The notes under the pieces were generated by a model, which did not search any database, was not told the origin of the DNA, and was given only the letters and a program-made list of their open reading frames with translations. Positions 54,059 to 62,122 of a stretch of DNA of 64,000 nucleotides are shown one piece after another. The stretch covers positions 124,001-188,000 of the forward strand of contig NZ_JAKZHX010000004.1 in NCBI RefSeq assembly GCF_022568815.1, given 5' to 3'. This stretch comes from Undibacterium paludis (lineage in GTDB: Bacteria; Pseudomonadota; Gammaproteobacteria; Burkholderiales; Burkholderiaceae_D). Position numbers and translations under genes: made by a program. How positions within the stretch are numbered: the stretch's first letter is position 1; the number at the start of each line of letters is the position of its first letter.

Positions 54059-55426
54059 ATGCAAAATTTTAGTGACGATGTTCACGTCCAGACCGATGAC
54101 GATCTCGCTCTGCAGACGTATTTCAAAACTGGCATTACTCCCGACGACGTTTCCGCTGTATTCCCCCTGAAGCGTGCCCAGCCTGTACTACAGGCGTTCA
54201 CGGCCCTGTTTCATGGTGGGTTCAACGGTGTATTGCTGCGCCTGCTGGTTTTGCGCGAACTGGCAGCCGACGTTGAAACGCCCTCATTGAGCCGGGCTGA
54301 CATCAATGCCAAACTTGGTTATCTTGAGGCGGATGCCCTGGAGACCGTCTTGTCGCGCCTGCGCACCACAGGCCTTTTGGTCTGGGATGCCAGCCAGTCG
54401 GTCTACCGGATCACACCAACGGCGCGCAATGTACTGGCAGCCATCGAATCACTGTTGCAAATAGACGAAAATAATGACCAGGCCGAGATGAGTTACATGC
54501 TGACCCAGGTCGCCGGCGCTCAGGCCGTCGGCGGCGTGTCGGTAGAGCAATTACATCACTTGCTTGGTCGCCTGATCGAACTGACGGAAGAATTCTCTGA
54601 TGCGATTGCATCGGGCTCGGAATTCCAGCTACGGACGGCCCAGCAAAAGTGGCATACTGCCTGCGACTGGGTGGAAAAAGGTTCAGAGATCATCCATGCC
54701 ATCACCAATGACAGCCGTGCTGACGCCGCTACCCACAGGGCAGCGCAAGCCATCGGTCGCGCCCAGAGCGCCCTGCTTAATATGCAAGGCATGTTCTCAC
54801 GCGCCTTGAACCAGATAGAGCGCCAGCGCGTGCACCTGGGCCAGTCAGGTTTATCCACTACCGATATCAAGACCTGGCTACTGCAAAAAGAAGACCTGGC
54901 GGCACTGGCAGACGACGCCCTGGCACAGCCGGTAACGCCGATGTTTATCACGCCGTCCGAGATGATAGACGTGGCCGAAAGTGAATTGCTCAGCCATCGC
55001 GTATCCGCAGTGGCCGGCGCCTTGCCCACCGGTGAAAATGCCCCATCCATCGCCAACGATGACAGCGACGCCCTGCACGAACTTGATCACTGGCTGGCCT
55101 TGCTGACACAGACTGATGCGTCAGAAAAACCCGTTGCGCTGCAAGATATCCTGTTGCCGGCGAATTTTTCCATTGCTTCTTACCGCGCGTCCATGCTGCC
55201 CTTGCTGGGGGACCCCAACGAATCTGCCCTGCAGGGTGCGACAGGTATACTGGCGCGTCTGCCCCTGGTTTTCAATTCCAGGGACAAGATGCAAAAAGTC
55301 CATGACGAACATGTCGCTGCAATATCCATTGCCAGCCTCAGTGCAGCTCCTGCCACATCGGCTCCATCAGCCAGCACAATATCCGCAACAGCGGCACCGA
55401 CAGCTCCAACAAGAGAAACACCATGA
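54059..55426 (+). CDS. mksF: MksF/JetA-like (kleisin-type) subunit of an SMC complex
   Basis: 455 residues, first gene of a three-gene operon. The N-terminal part (about 35-135) is helical with a probable winged helix (LSRADINAKLGYLEADALETVLSRLRTTGLLVWDASQSVYRITPTARNVL). A long helical middle (about 150-265) follows, and the tail (from about 430) is Ala/Ser/Thr/Pro-rich. Position, size and build fit MksF, the kleisin-like subunit that bridges the ATPase heads in MksBEF and Wadjet complexes. The assignment comes from gene order (F-E-B) and the clear ATPase downstream. The next start overlaps its stop by 4 bp. Confidence 0.65.
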   Translation: MQNFSDDVHVQTDDDLALQTYFKTGITPDDVSAVFPLKRAQPVLQAFTALFHGGFNGVLLRLLVLRELAADVETPSLSRADINAKLGYLEADALETVLSRLRTTGLLVWDASQSVYRITPTARNVLAAIESLLQIDENNDQAEMSYMLTQVAGAQAVGGVSVEQLHHLLGRLIELTEEFSDAIASGSEFQLRTAQQKWHTACDWVEKGSEIIHAITNDSRADAATHRAAQAIGRAQSALLNMQGMFSRALNQIERQRVHLGQSGLSTTDIKTWLLQKEDLAALADDALAQPVTPMFITPSEMIDVAESELLSHRVSAVAGALPTGENAPSIANDDSDALHELDHWLALLTQTDASEKPVALQDILLPANFSIASYRASMLPLLGDPNESALQGATGILARLPLVFNSRDKMQKVHDEHVAAISIASLSAAPATSAPSASTISATAAPTAPTRETP

Positions 55427-56133
55427 CTGAAGATGCACAAATCCTGATCGCCCGCTTGCTGGCGCATCAGACCCTGCGCCGTGAAGACAAACTGGTTAAA
55501 CGGGCGCTGTCCGATGAATTGTTCCGTACTGACATCGATACCCGTCTGAAAGCCTGCGGCATGAAGTTTGTCGACAATGTGTATGCCGACTACGTCACCC
55601 TGGCCCTGACACGCGATAGCGAGTCAAAAGTCTTTGGCACCAAAGAGACCTGGCAAAACAATAATTTTGGCCTGGCCCGTGATGGTGTCGCATTGCTGGT
55701 GGTCTTGTGGTCGCTGATCATCCTGCCTAAGCGTGAACGGCAAGAGGCACATCAACTGGCAGAAGAAGACCAGAACGACATGTTTGGCAAAGAGAAACCT
55801 TTGCCGCGCGCAGAAGACACTTCCATCGGCATCTCCTACCGCGCTCTGCTGGCCGACTTTGGCGACAAACTGGGCAAGAAAACCCGCATGGACATGAACC
55901 TGGGTCAACTGGCGCGTGTCGGTTTCATCGAGCGCAAGGCCGACCTGATCATGGAAGGCCCCCTTCTCGATCTGTTGATGGACACCGATACCCTAAAGGA
56001 TCGCATCATCAATGGTGCACTGTCGGACATCTTCCAGATACCTGCACCGCGCACACCGGCCGTGCTTGCCAGCACCGAAGACAAGACAACGGAAGATGGC
56101 AGCACGGACCACACACCTAACGCAGAAGAATAA
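55423..56133 (+). CDS. mksE: MksE/JetB-like (KITE-type) subunit of an SMC complex
   Basis: 236 residues, ATG overlapping the previous TGA. The N-terminal half (HQTLRREDKLVKRALSDELFRTDIDTRLKACGMKFVDNVYADYVTLALTR) and a later segment (ALLADFGDKLGKKTRMDMNLGQLARVGFIERKADLIMEGPLLDLLMDTD) look like two winged-helix modules, as in KITE proteins. Between them is an unusual hydrophobic stretch, LARDGVALLVVLWSLIILPKRER, probably a buried helix rather than a membrane span. The C-terminal 25 residues are acidic and Thr-rich. The ATPase gene starts 5 bp downstream. Confidence 0.65.
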   Translation: MTEDAQILIARLLAHQTLRREDKLVKRALSDELFRTDIDTRLKACGMKFVDNVYADYVTLALTRDSESKVFGTKETWQNNNFGLARDGVALLVVLWSLIILPKRERQEAHQLAEEDQNDMFGKEKPLPRAEDTSIGISYRALLADFGDKLGKKTRMDMNLGQLARVGFIERKADLIMEGPLLDLLMDTDTLKDRIINGALSDIFQIPAPRTPAVLASTEDKTTEDGSTDHTPNAEE

Positions 56134-56138
56134 GTACC

Positions 56139-58967
56139 ATGTTTCATATCAAATCGCTGGAGTTGGTTCATTGGGATTACTGGCAACGCATCAAGAACAT
56201 CCCGCTGGATGCCAAGATCATTACCATCGCCGGACAAAATGGTTCAGGTAAAACTACCCTGCTTGATGCCTTGCGCACCCTGTTTGGCCTGGAATGCTCA
56301 ATGGGTCGTTCCTATAAACATTATGCCCGCCATTCTGGACAGCAAACTGCCTGGCTGCGTGCAGTGGTCGACAACAGTGCGGTCGGTCCGCAGATCTCAA
56401 ACCGGCCTTTTCGCATGTCCGGTTTGTATGAAGATGAAGTCACGCTGTTCTGCAAAATAGAAAAAAATGGCGGTGACTGGAAACGTCAATACCTGATGCG
56501 CAGTGGCAAGGTAGAGATTGAAGACGTACAGGAAGCCAATGACTGGCTGGGAGTGGAAAGCTACCGCAAACGCCTGGCCCATGCCGGTCTGTCGAATGCC
56601 ATGGGCAAAGTGCTGGCACTGGAACAGGGCGAAACAGACAAACTCTGTGAATATGCGCCGCGCCAGCTGCTGGACCTGGTATTCCAGGTGTTTGGTGACA
56701 AGGAAGTGCTGGATGCCTATGATGACGCCAAGCGCCATCAGCGCGATACAGAAACTGAATTGCAACGCTTTGAAACCGAGCTGGAAGGTGCAAAAACCAA
56801 CCTGGAAGGTTTGCGACTGCGCGTTGCCAATTACCATCAGTATGAAAGTCTGGGCAAGGAAAAACGTGACCTGCAGGAAGAAATCCTGCCGACCATGCAA
56901 TACCATGAAGCCCTGGCTAAAGCAGCAGAGACCAGTCAGTCCCTGCGTGCCAGCAAACGCTTTTTGAAAACCCAGGACATTGCCCTGTCCGAACGTCGCC
57001 AGCACCTGGCGCAACAGGCCCAGCAGGTCAGCGATGCCAAGCAAGCGGAAGCCGCACTGGAAGCAGAAGAATCTTCATTGCGCGAGAAACTGCAGCAGAT
57101 CAACAGCAAGCTCAAGCCACAAGAAAGCCTGTTGGAGCAAAAAACCCGTTTGCAAAAACTGGCTGCCGAAGCGGATGCCGATGTCGCCAATATTGCGGAT
57201 GATCTGGAGAAAAAAGAAGCCGAACTGTCACGCCAGAAGCTGGAACGTGACGCCCTGACCCAGCGCATCGCGAGCGAGATGGAAACCATCGCTGCGTTGC
57301 AAGGCAAGTCCGCCCTGCCCGACCCGGAAAACGTGCGCCAGATGCGCCGTGCCTTGACGGAAGCCAATATCCCGCACTGCATGCTGCCCGAGATCGTCGA
57401 AGTCACCGATCCAAAATGGCAGGCTGCGGTCGAGGGTGTCTTGCGTGGCTATACCTCGGTCATCCTGCTGGACAAGGCCACCGATGCCGCCGCTGCTTAC
57501 CGCATTGGCGAAAAGCAGCGCTACAGCCACTTCATCGTACCTGACCGTATCAGTGCGCCAGTGGTCAAGGACAAGAGCCTGCTGTCTGTCGTCAACTTTA
57601 CCGGCCAGGCGCCAGGCTGGCTGATCGAGCAGTTGCAGCGCATTGATACCGTGGCTTCGATAGAACTGGGCATGAAACTGCCCAGGAGCCAGGAATGGAT
57701 TACACCGGACGCCTATCATTTTGAACGTCGTGGCGGCCGCTCGCTCTTTGTTGAAGTATCGCGCTATCGCTTCGGCAGCGCTGGCCGCACCCAACGTCTG
57801 GAAGCCTTGCAGAAGTCCTTGCCACGTCTGCAATCACAAGAAGATGTACTGACCATGCAGATCAGCAAACTGGCCGGTGAAATCAGCGCATACAAGGCGC
57901 GGCTGGCCGGTGTTGATGCAGCAAAAGAGTTGAGCGCGCGTCATGCAGAATTTGAAGAAGCCAGCCGCAATACCCAACCGCTGAAGCAACAGCGCATGGA
58001 GGTGGGTGGTCGACTTGGCGAGATTGCTCCCTTGTTGAAAGCAGCGACAGAACAACGCTCCATCGCTCACCTGAAATGGGAACAGGCCAAGGCGGCAATA
58101 GCCGATGCCGAAGCCCAGTTGCGTACCTCAGAAAAACGCCATGCGGAAGAGCGCAAGGAACAGTTTGAGACCCTGCGCGCCATGCGCAATACCTGGCATA
58201 CCTTGCCGCAAAACTGGAAACGTGCATCCCATCGCAAGGACCTGGTAGCCGAGCATGAAAACGTCCACCAGATAGAATTACGCATCCGCAGCCTGACCAA
58301 TAACCTGGCCCGAGATGACTGGGAAACTGACTCCACCGTAGTCGATCAGTACACCCGTCTCAATGCCTTGCTGCAAGGCCGCCAGGCAGAAACGGACGAA
58401 CGTCGCTACCAGAACAACCGCGCGATAGAAGCCACCGTCAACGCCCGCGCTGCCTATATGGACAGGCTGCGCTTCACGATCAAGTCTTACAGCAAGAACA
58501 TCAAGCAACTCGGCGAGCTGGCCGGCATAGAAGTACACACCGACCCGGTCAAGCTGGAAAACGATGACATACAACTGGCTCAGGCCGGTTTGCATGTGCG
58601 CTTCAAGTTTGACGGCAAGGGCCCGATAGGCATGAATGATGGCGAGGCATCAGGTGGCCAGCAGGTCATGAAATCACTGATACTGCTGATCGGCTTGCTG
58701 AAGTCTGACGACGGTTCCGGCGGCTTCGTCTTCATCGATGAACCATTTGCTCATCTGGATATACGCAATATCCAGCTGGTCGGAGAATTCCTGAAGAATA
58801 CGGATGCCCAGTACCTGATGACTACGCCGTTGACACATAACACCGATGTCTATGATCCTTCGGAATTGACGCTGATCACCAGCAAGAAGAAAAAGGATAC
58901 GGAATGGGCACAGCCTATTTTTGTCTTGCAGCGCAAGGTGGAAAAGCCGAAAGACGCACGAGCATAA
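56139..58967 (+). CDS. mksB: SMC-type ATPase, MksB/JetC-like
   Basis: 942 residues. Walker A AGQNGSGKTT (31-40) lies near the N-terminus, and the ABC signature GEASGGQQVM (835-844) and Walker B FVFIDEPFAHLD (D867, E868) lie near the C-terminus. Between them are two coiled-coil arms (about 200-385 and 600-760) around a central globular region (about 395-590) in the hinge position. This is SMC architecture at the reduced size of MksB, about 940 residues rather than 1150-1200. With the two upstream genes it should form a condensin-like DNA loop-extruding complex. A fourth gene for a JetD/MksG nuclease is absent: the next gene is convergent and nitroreductase-like. Confidence 0.8.
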   Translation: MFHIKSLELVHWDYWQRIKNIPLDAKIITIAGQNGSGKTTLLDALRTLFGLECSMGRSYKHYARHSGQQTAWLRAVVDNSAVGPQISNRPFRMSGLYEDEVTLFCKIEKNGGDWKRQYLMRSGKVEIEDVQEANDWLGVESYRKRLAHAGLSNAMGKVLALEQGETDKLCEYAPRQLLDLVFQVFGDKEVLDAYDDAKRHQRDTETELQRFETELEGAKTNLEGLRLRVANYHQYESLGKEKRDLQEEILPTMQYHEALAKAAETSQSLRASKRFLKTQDIALSERRQHLAQQAQQVSDAKQAEAALEAEESSLREKLQQINSKLKPQESLLEQKTRLQKLAAEADADVANIADDLEKKEAELSRQKLERDALTQRIASEMETIAALQGKSALPDPENVRQMRRALTEANIPHCMLPEIVEVTDPKWQAAVEGVLRGYTSVILLDKATDAAAAYRIGEKQRYSHFIVPDRISAPVVKDKSLLSVVNFTGQAPGWLIEQLQRIDTVASIELGMKLPRSQEWITPDAYHFERRGGRSLFVEVSRYRFGSAGRTQRLEALQKSLPRLQSQEDVLTMQISKLAGEISAYKARLAGVDAAKELSARHAEFEEASRNTQPLKQQRMEVGGRLGEIAPLLKAATEQRSIAHLKWEQAKAAIADAEAQLRTSEKRHAEERKEQFETLRAMRNTWHTLPQNWKRASHRKDLVAEHENVHQIELRIRSLTNNLARDDWETDSTVVDQYTRLNALLQGRQAETDERRYQNNRAIEATVNARAAYMDRLRFTIKSYSKNIKQLGELAGIEVHTDPVKLENDDIQLAQAGLHVRFKFDGKGPIGMNDGEASGGQQVMKSLILLIGLLKSDDGSGGFVFIDEPFAHLDIRNIQLVGEFLKNTDAQYLMTTPLTHNTDVYDPSELTLITSKKKKDTEWAQPIFVLQRKVEKPKDARA

Positions 58968-59016
58968 CGGCAGTTAACGGATGGTCAGTGCGGGTGCCGA
59001 TGTATACGTACTGATC

Positions 59017-60120
59017 TTAAGCCCCTTCAGTTTTTTTGACATCAGGGGCAAACTGCAAATCCCGCAAAGGCAAACGCAATGACCGGGCAGACGCTGGCTT
59101 GCCATAACCTATCCGTCCCATAAAACAGGCATTGCGCAAGTTTGCACCGCCGACCAGTTGTACCAATTTGGTTTGTAGACCCTGCATAGCTGGCCAGATA
59201 TGAGCAGCCTTGCTGCATGAGCGCCCGGCATTGACATGCCAGTTGAAGATCAAAGGCGTCATTTCGGGTTGCAGTTGTATACCCAGCTGTGTTGCCGTCA
59301 GCCAGAATCGTTGCAAGGCACGGCCAGCGGCAATGAAATCTTCTGTTGTCCCAGGTTTCTTCCTGGCGACGATCATGAAATGCGCACCACAAAACAGGGC
59401 CGGCACCAGATCAAGCTGTATGCGTGGCAACCAGGTGCCCGCCATATAGCGATTCATGAAGTTGACCCTTTGCCAGCTGTGCATGGCCCAGCGCATCAAT
59501 GACAACCCCAGCTTGTCCATACCTATAGCCTGGTCGGGAATGCGATCTGGACTGAATTGCTTGCCCCAGTCGATGACTTTTTTATGTACGGGAAAAGCTT
59601 CCGGCATGGTCAGCCGTATTCTGGCGTTTTGCCACAGCAAACCAGCAATGCGACATTTTTCTTGCCAGCCGCTGAACCATTTCACGCTGAAATCGTCACC
59701 GACTGCCTGCTCCAGCAATGTCCTATGCTGCTCACTGATATCAAATACAGACAATGCCCGCCTTTGCACGCTGCGCTTTTCTATCATGGCTGCCAATGGA
59801 TGCGGAACACAGCCTGCCTCACGAAGCAATTTGACACTATAAGCGACTGCTTCGCTATTGCCAGCAATTTCCGGTTCGCCGATACGCGAAATTTCAGCCT
59901 GCATGCCCTGCTCAGTGGCGGCAAGGCTGATGTTTTCCAGCAGCGCCCCAAGAGCAATCTGGCTGGGGCGCCCGTCAAAGTCATAGACTACCGTATCACG
60001 CGTATCAAAGGCATGGACGATGAATGCATCGTCAGCAATTTTTTCAAAACGCCAGGTCTGTACATTGTCACCACTCGGCGCCCAGCGTGCCTTGTCGAGT
60101 ACATGCTCAAGCGGGCTCAT
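59017..60120 (-). CDS. Nitroreductase-like flavoenzyme of the FeeM-ThiF operon
   Basis: 367 residues from the ATG at 60120, preceded by GGGGGAC; it overlaps the ThiF-type gene by 14 bp. The start PLEHVLDKARWAPSGDNVQTWRFE is the FMN-binding opening of nitroreductase-fold proteins (Arg and Ser/Asn pattern), and AAGRALQRFWLTATQLGIQLQPEM fits the second half of the fold. At nearly twice the usual nitroreductase length it contains a large central insertion. Family members reduce nitro groups or dehydrogenate azolines in thiazole/oxazole-modified peptides. The operon suggests oxidation of a compound made by the two upstream enzymes. Confidence 0.75.
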   Translation of the reverse strand: MSPLEHVLDKARWAPSGDNVQTWRFEKIADDAFIVHAFDTRDTVVYDFDGRPSQIALGALLENISLAATEQGMQAEISRIGEPEIAGNSEAVAYSVKLLREAGCVPHPLAAMIEKRSVQRRALSVFDISEQHRTLLEQAVGDDFSVKWFSGWQEKCRIAGLLWQNARIRLTMPEAFPVHKKVIDWGKQFSPDRIPDQAIGMDKLGLSLMRWAMHSWQRVNFMNRYMAGTWLPRIQLDLVPALFCGAHFMIVARKKPGTTEDFIAAGRALQRFWLTATQLGIQLQPEMTPLIFNWHVNAGRSCSKAAHIWPAMQGLQTKLVQLVGGANLRNACFMGRIGYGKPASARSLRLPLRDLQFAPDVKKTEGA

Positions 60121-61024
60121 GCTGTCCCCCGGCATTGGCAAATTTGCGCCCTAGCAGGCGGCGCGCCAGGGCCAGCTTTAATTGTTGCAGCGGGTTTTTA
60201 TTGCCCCCCGGCAGCCAGGTTTTCTTCAGCATCTGCCGGTAGGCATCATAGTGTATGCCATGTGGTGCGCAAGTTACTGTCCCGCGCTTCAACAGTATCT
60301 TGGCTGCTTCAGTTGCCGCTACACCGGCACATAACTGACAAGCCATGACGGTGGAGGGACCTTTTTTCAAGTCCAGCCTGACACGGCTTGGATCAATCAG
60401 ATAATTCATGTGCAGTCTTGATGGTGCCAGGCCAAGCAAAAACCGCAAGCCTTGCTCAAATTCCGTCTGTCCCTGCATTTGGAAGTAGTCATCAAAACTC
60501 ATCTTCCCCGGCATGAAGGCAAGAACGGCTGTGCCCATGCCCAGGGGAGCAGCCGTCACTGCTGGTATGCCCTTGCGGTAGCAGGCGGCAAACACCGCCC
60601 GTCTGGCATCAAAGGCAAAGAAGTCGAGGCTGTCGATGTAGATATCAACACCATCGAGAAAGGCATCCATGTTTGCTGCACCTACGCCTTGCGGGAAATT
60701 TCTTATATCGAGTTCAGGATTGATATCCTTCGCCATCTCTTCCATGACACTGCTCTTGGCCTTACCCAGGTTTGATAACATGGCCCCGGCCTGGCGATTC
60801 ATATTGGCCAGGTCAAAATGATCGAAGTCAGCGATATGAAAAGCACCTATACCCAGCCTGCTCAGTGTCAGCAAATGCGCCCCGCCCACGCCTCCCATGC
60901 CGGCGATGGCTGCGCGCTTGCCGCGCAGTGTTGTTTGTTCGCTTTCAGTGAACCAGCCCAGATTTCTGGAAAAAGCCTGTGCATAATCAAACTGCTGCGC
61001 CAGTGCCTGTGCAGGGAGAATCAT
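60107..61024 (-). CDS. ThiF/E1-type adenylyltransferase
   Basis: 305 residues; ATG overlaps the stop of the FeeM-like gene (ATGA). The nucleotide loop IAGMGGVGGAHLLTLSRLGIG (G42-x-G-G-x-G47) is followed by IADFDHFDLANMNRQ (D66, D68, R77) and LGKAK (K88), all residues needed for ATP binding and adenylation. Only one CxxC (C229, C232) is seen, so the usual zinc site may be incomplete, and C252 is a possible partner. It should adenylate a carboxyl group. With an N-acyl amino acid synthase upstream and a nitroreductase downstream, the likely substrate is a small carboxylate rather than a ubiquitin-like protein (inference). It is not TcdA. Confidence 0.85.
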   Translation of the reverse strand: MILPAQALAQQFDYAQAFSRNLGWFTESEQTTLRGKRAAIAGMGGVGGAHLLTLSRLGIGAFHIADFDHFDLANMNRQAGAMLSNLGKAKSSVMEEMAKDINPELDIRNFPQGVGAANMDAFLDGVDIYIDSLDFFAFDARRAVFAACYRKGIPAVTAAPLGMGTAVLAFMPGKMSFDDYFQMQGQTEFEQGLRFLLGLAPSRLHMNYLIDPSRVRLDLKKGPSTVMACQLCAGVAATEAAKILLKRGTVTCAPHGIHYDAYRQMLKKTWLPGGNKNPLQQLKLALARRLLGRKFANAGGQHEPA

Positions 61025-61785
61025 ACATAACTCTCATTCATCGCACGCAAACGGAAAGTCAGGCTCATCTCTTCTTGCGGTGAAAAGAAATAGGGGTAAA
61101 ACGAGCGTTCACTCTCCGCCAGCTCCGGCTTGCCGCCAAAAAGCGCTATCTGGCTAGCCGCATAGTTCAAATCTATTCCCAGCAATACCGACGGTGCCTG
61201 AACCTGCAGGTTGTCACGAACATCGCTAAGTACACTAAACCCCAGCATGCGTCTGTAAAATGCAATGTGCCTGGGATGAACTTCAACACAGATATAGTTG
61301 AACTGGCGTATTCGAAATGCCCAAATCTCGGCGATATGGAACAGTGAGGCAAGGACAGCTTTGGATTTGACATCCTGGTCGACGGCAAATTTGGTGAACT
61401 GGCATAGCTTGGCACCTGTACGACGCAGTCCATCGAGTTCGAACTGGTACAAGTGATCAAGCGACAACCCCTCTTCAGAATCAAATTGCACGCTAAGAGT
61501 ACCTACGGACTTGTTGTCAATGGTCGCTTGCAGGCAAAGCTGGTTCTGGTCGTGACTGAGCGGGCTGCTGGCATAGCCGCGTGAAGAAAAGCGCTGCTTG
61601 ACCAGCATGCTGATTGACTCCCGGTCATTTCTTGTGCTGACAAGTTTGACCTTGAATCCAGACCTGGCTGGTGCTGCCCATGAAGCCGCGGCGGCTTTCA
61701 GTGACGCTGCGGCATCCTCTTGATCTTTGCGCAAGGCGTCAAGAGGCCTACCAATAATGGTATTTGTTTGTGCAAGTGAGTGCAT
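61021..61785 (-). CDS. FeeM-like N-acyl amino acid synthase (GNAT fold)
   Basis: 254 residues. From about residue 40 the chain follows the GNAT-type fold of FeeM and autoinducer-synthase relatives: FKVKLVSTRNDRESISMLVKQRFSSRGYA, LCLQATIDNKSVGTLSVQFDSEEGLSLDHLYQFELDGLRRTGAKLCQFTKFAVD, and YICVEVHPRHIAFYRRMLGF. These enzymes join an acyl group from acyl-ACP to an amino acid or amine. It is the first gene of a three-gene operon with ThiF-type and nitroreductase-like genes. A strong hairpin lies in its 5' leader (61803-61825). The family call rests on remembered motifs. Confidence 0.75.
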   Translation of the reverse strand: MHSLAQTNTIIGRPLDALRKDQEDAAASLKAAAASWAAPARSGFKVKLVSTRNDRESISMLVKQRFSSRGYASSPLSHDQNQLCLQATIDNKSVGTLSVQFDSEEGLSLDHLYQFELDGLRRTGAKLCQFTKFAVDQDVKSKAVLASLFHIAEIWAFRIRQFNYICVEVHPRHIAFYRRMLGFSVLSDVRDNLQVQAPSVLLGIDLNYAASQIALFGGKPELAESERSFYPYFFSPQEEMSLTFRLRAMNESYV

Positions 61786-61802
61786 GATCTTGTCCAGAGT
61801 TG

Positions 61803-61825
61803 GAGAGCCTGCCCGACAGGCTCTC
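61803..61825 (-). promoter_or_regulatory. Hairpin in the leader of the FeeM-ThiF operon
   Basis: GAGAGCCTG (61803-61811), loop of 5, CAGGCTCTC (61817-61825): a perfect 9-bp stem ending 18 bp upstream of the start codon at 61785. In the transcript it would stand just before the ribosome binding region. On the plus strand it is followed by AGTTTTAAAA and could act as a terminator in that direction, but no plus-strand gene ends here. Confidence 0.5.
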
Positions 61826-61884
61826 AGTTTTAAAAGACCTATTCCGTGGAGTGCGCACCCACTTTATGCCTGCAGATTTTTCTT

Positions 61885-62020
61885 AGAACCTGTTGACGAT
61901 CTATAGCGAGCGGGCGTCAGCAGGAGCAGCGCAAAAAGCGGAATGTACCTGAGTACATGAGCATTTTGAGCAGCACATGCCCCCCAATAACGCACGCGCT
62001 TAAGATCGTCAACAGGTTCT
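61885..62020. mobile_element. Miniature inverted-repeat element with perfect 18-bp termini
   Basis: AGAACCTGTTGACGATCT (61885-61902) is the exact reverse complement of 62003-62020. The 136-bp element has no open frame. TTA occurs just outside on both sides if the element is counted as GAACC...GGTTC, which would be a 3-bp target duplication. It separates the biosynthetic operon from the AraC-type gene and takes up most of a 337-bp gap. Confidence 0.75.
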
Positions 62021-62122
62021 TACTACCTGGTAAGTATAGATGATGACCACAGACAATTAATGGGCTAAAATGGCCTCACTTCATGCTGATCCAGCCACAA
62101 CTTGTAACAAAAATTAAGAAAA

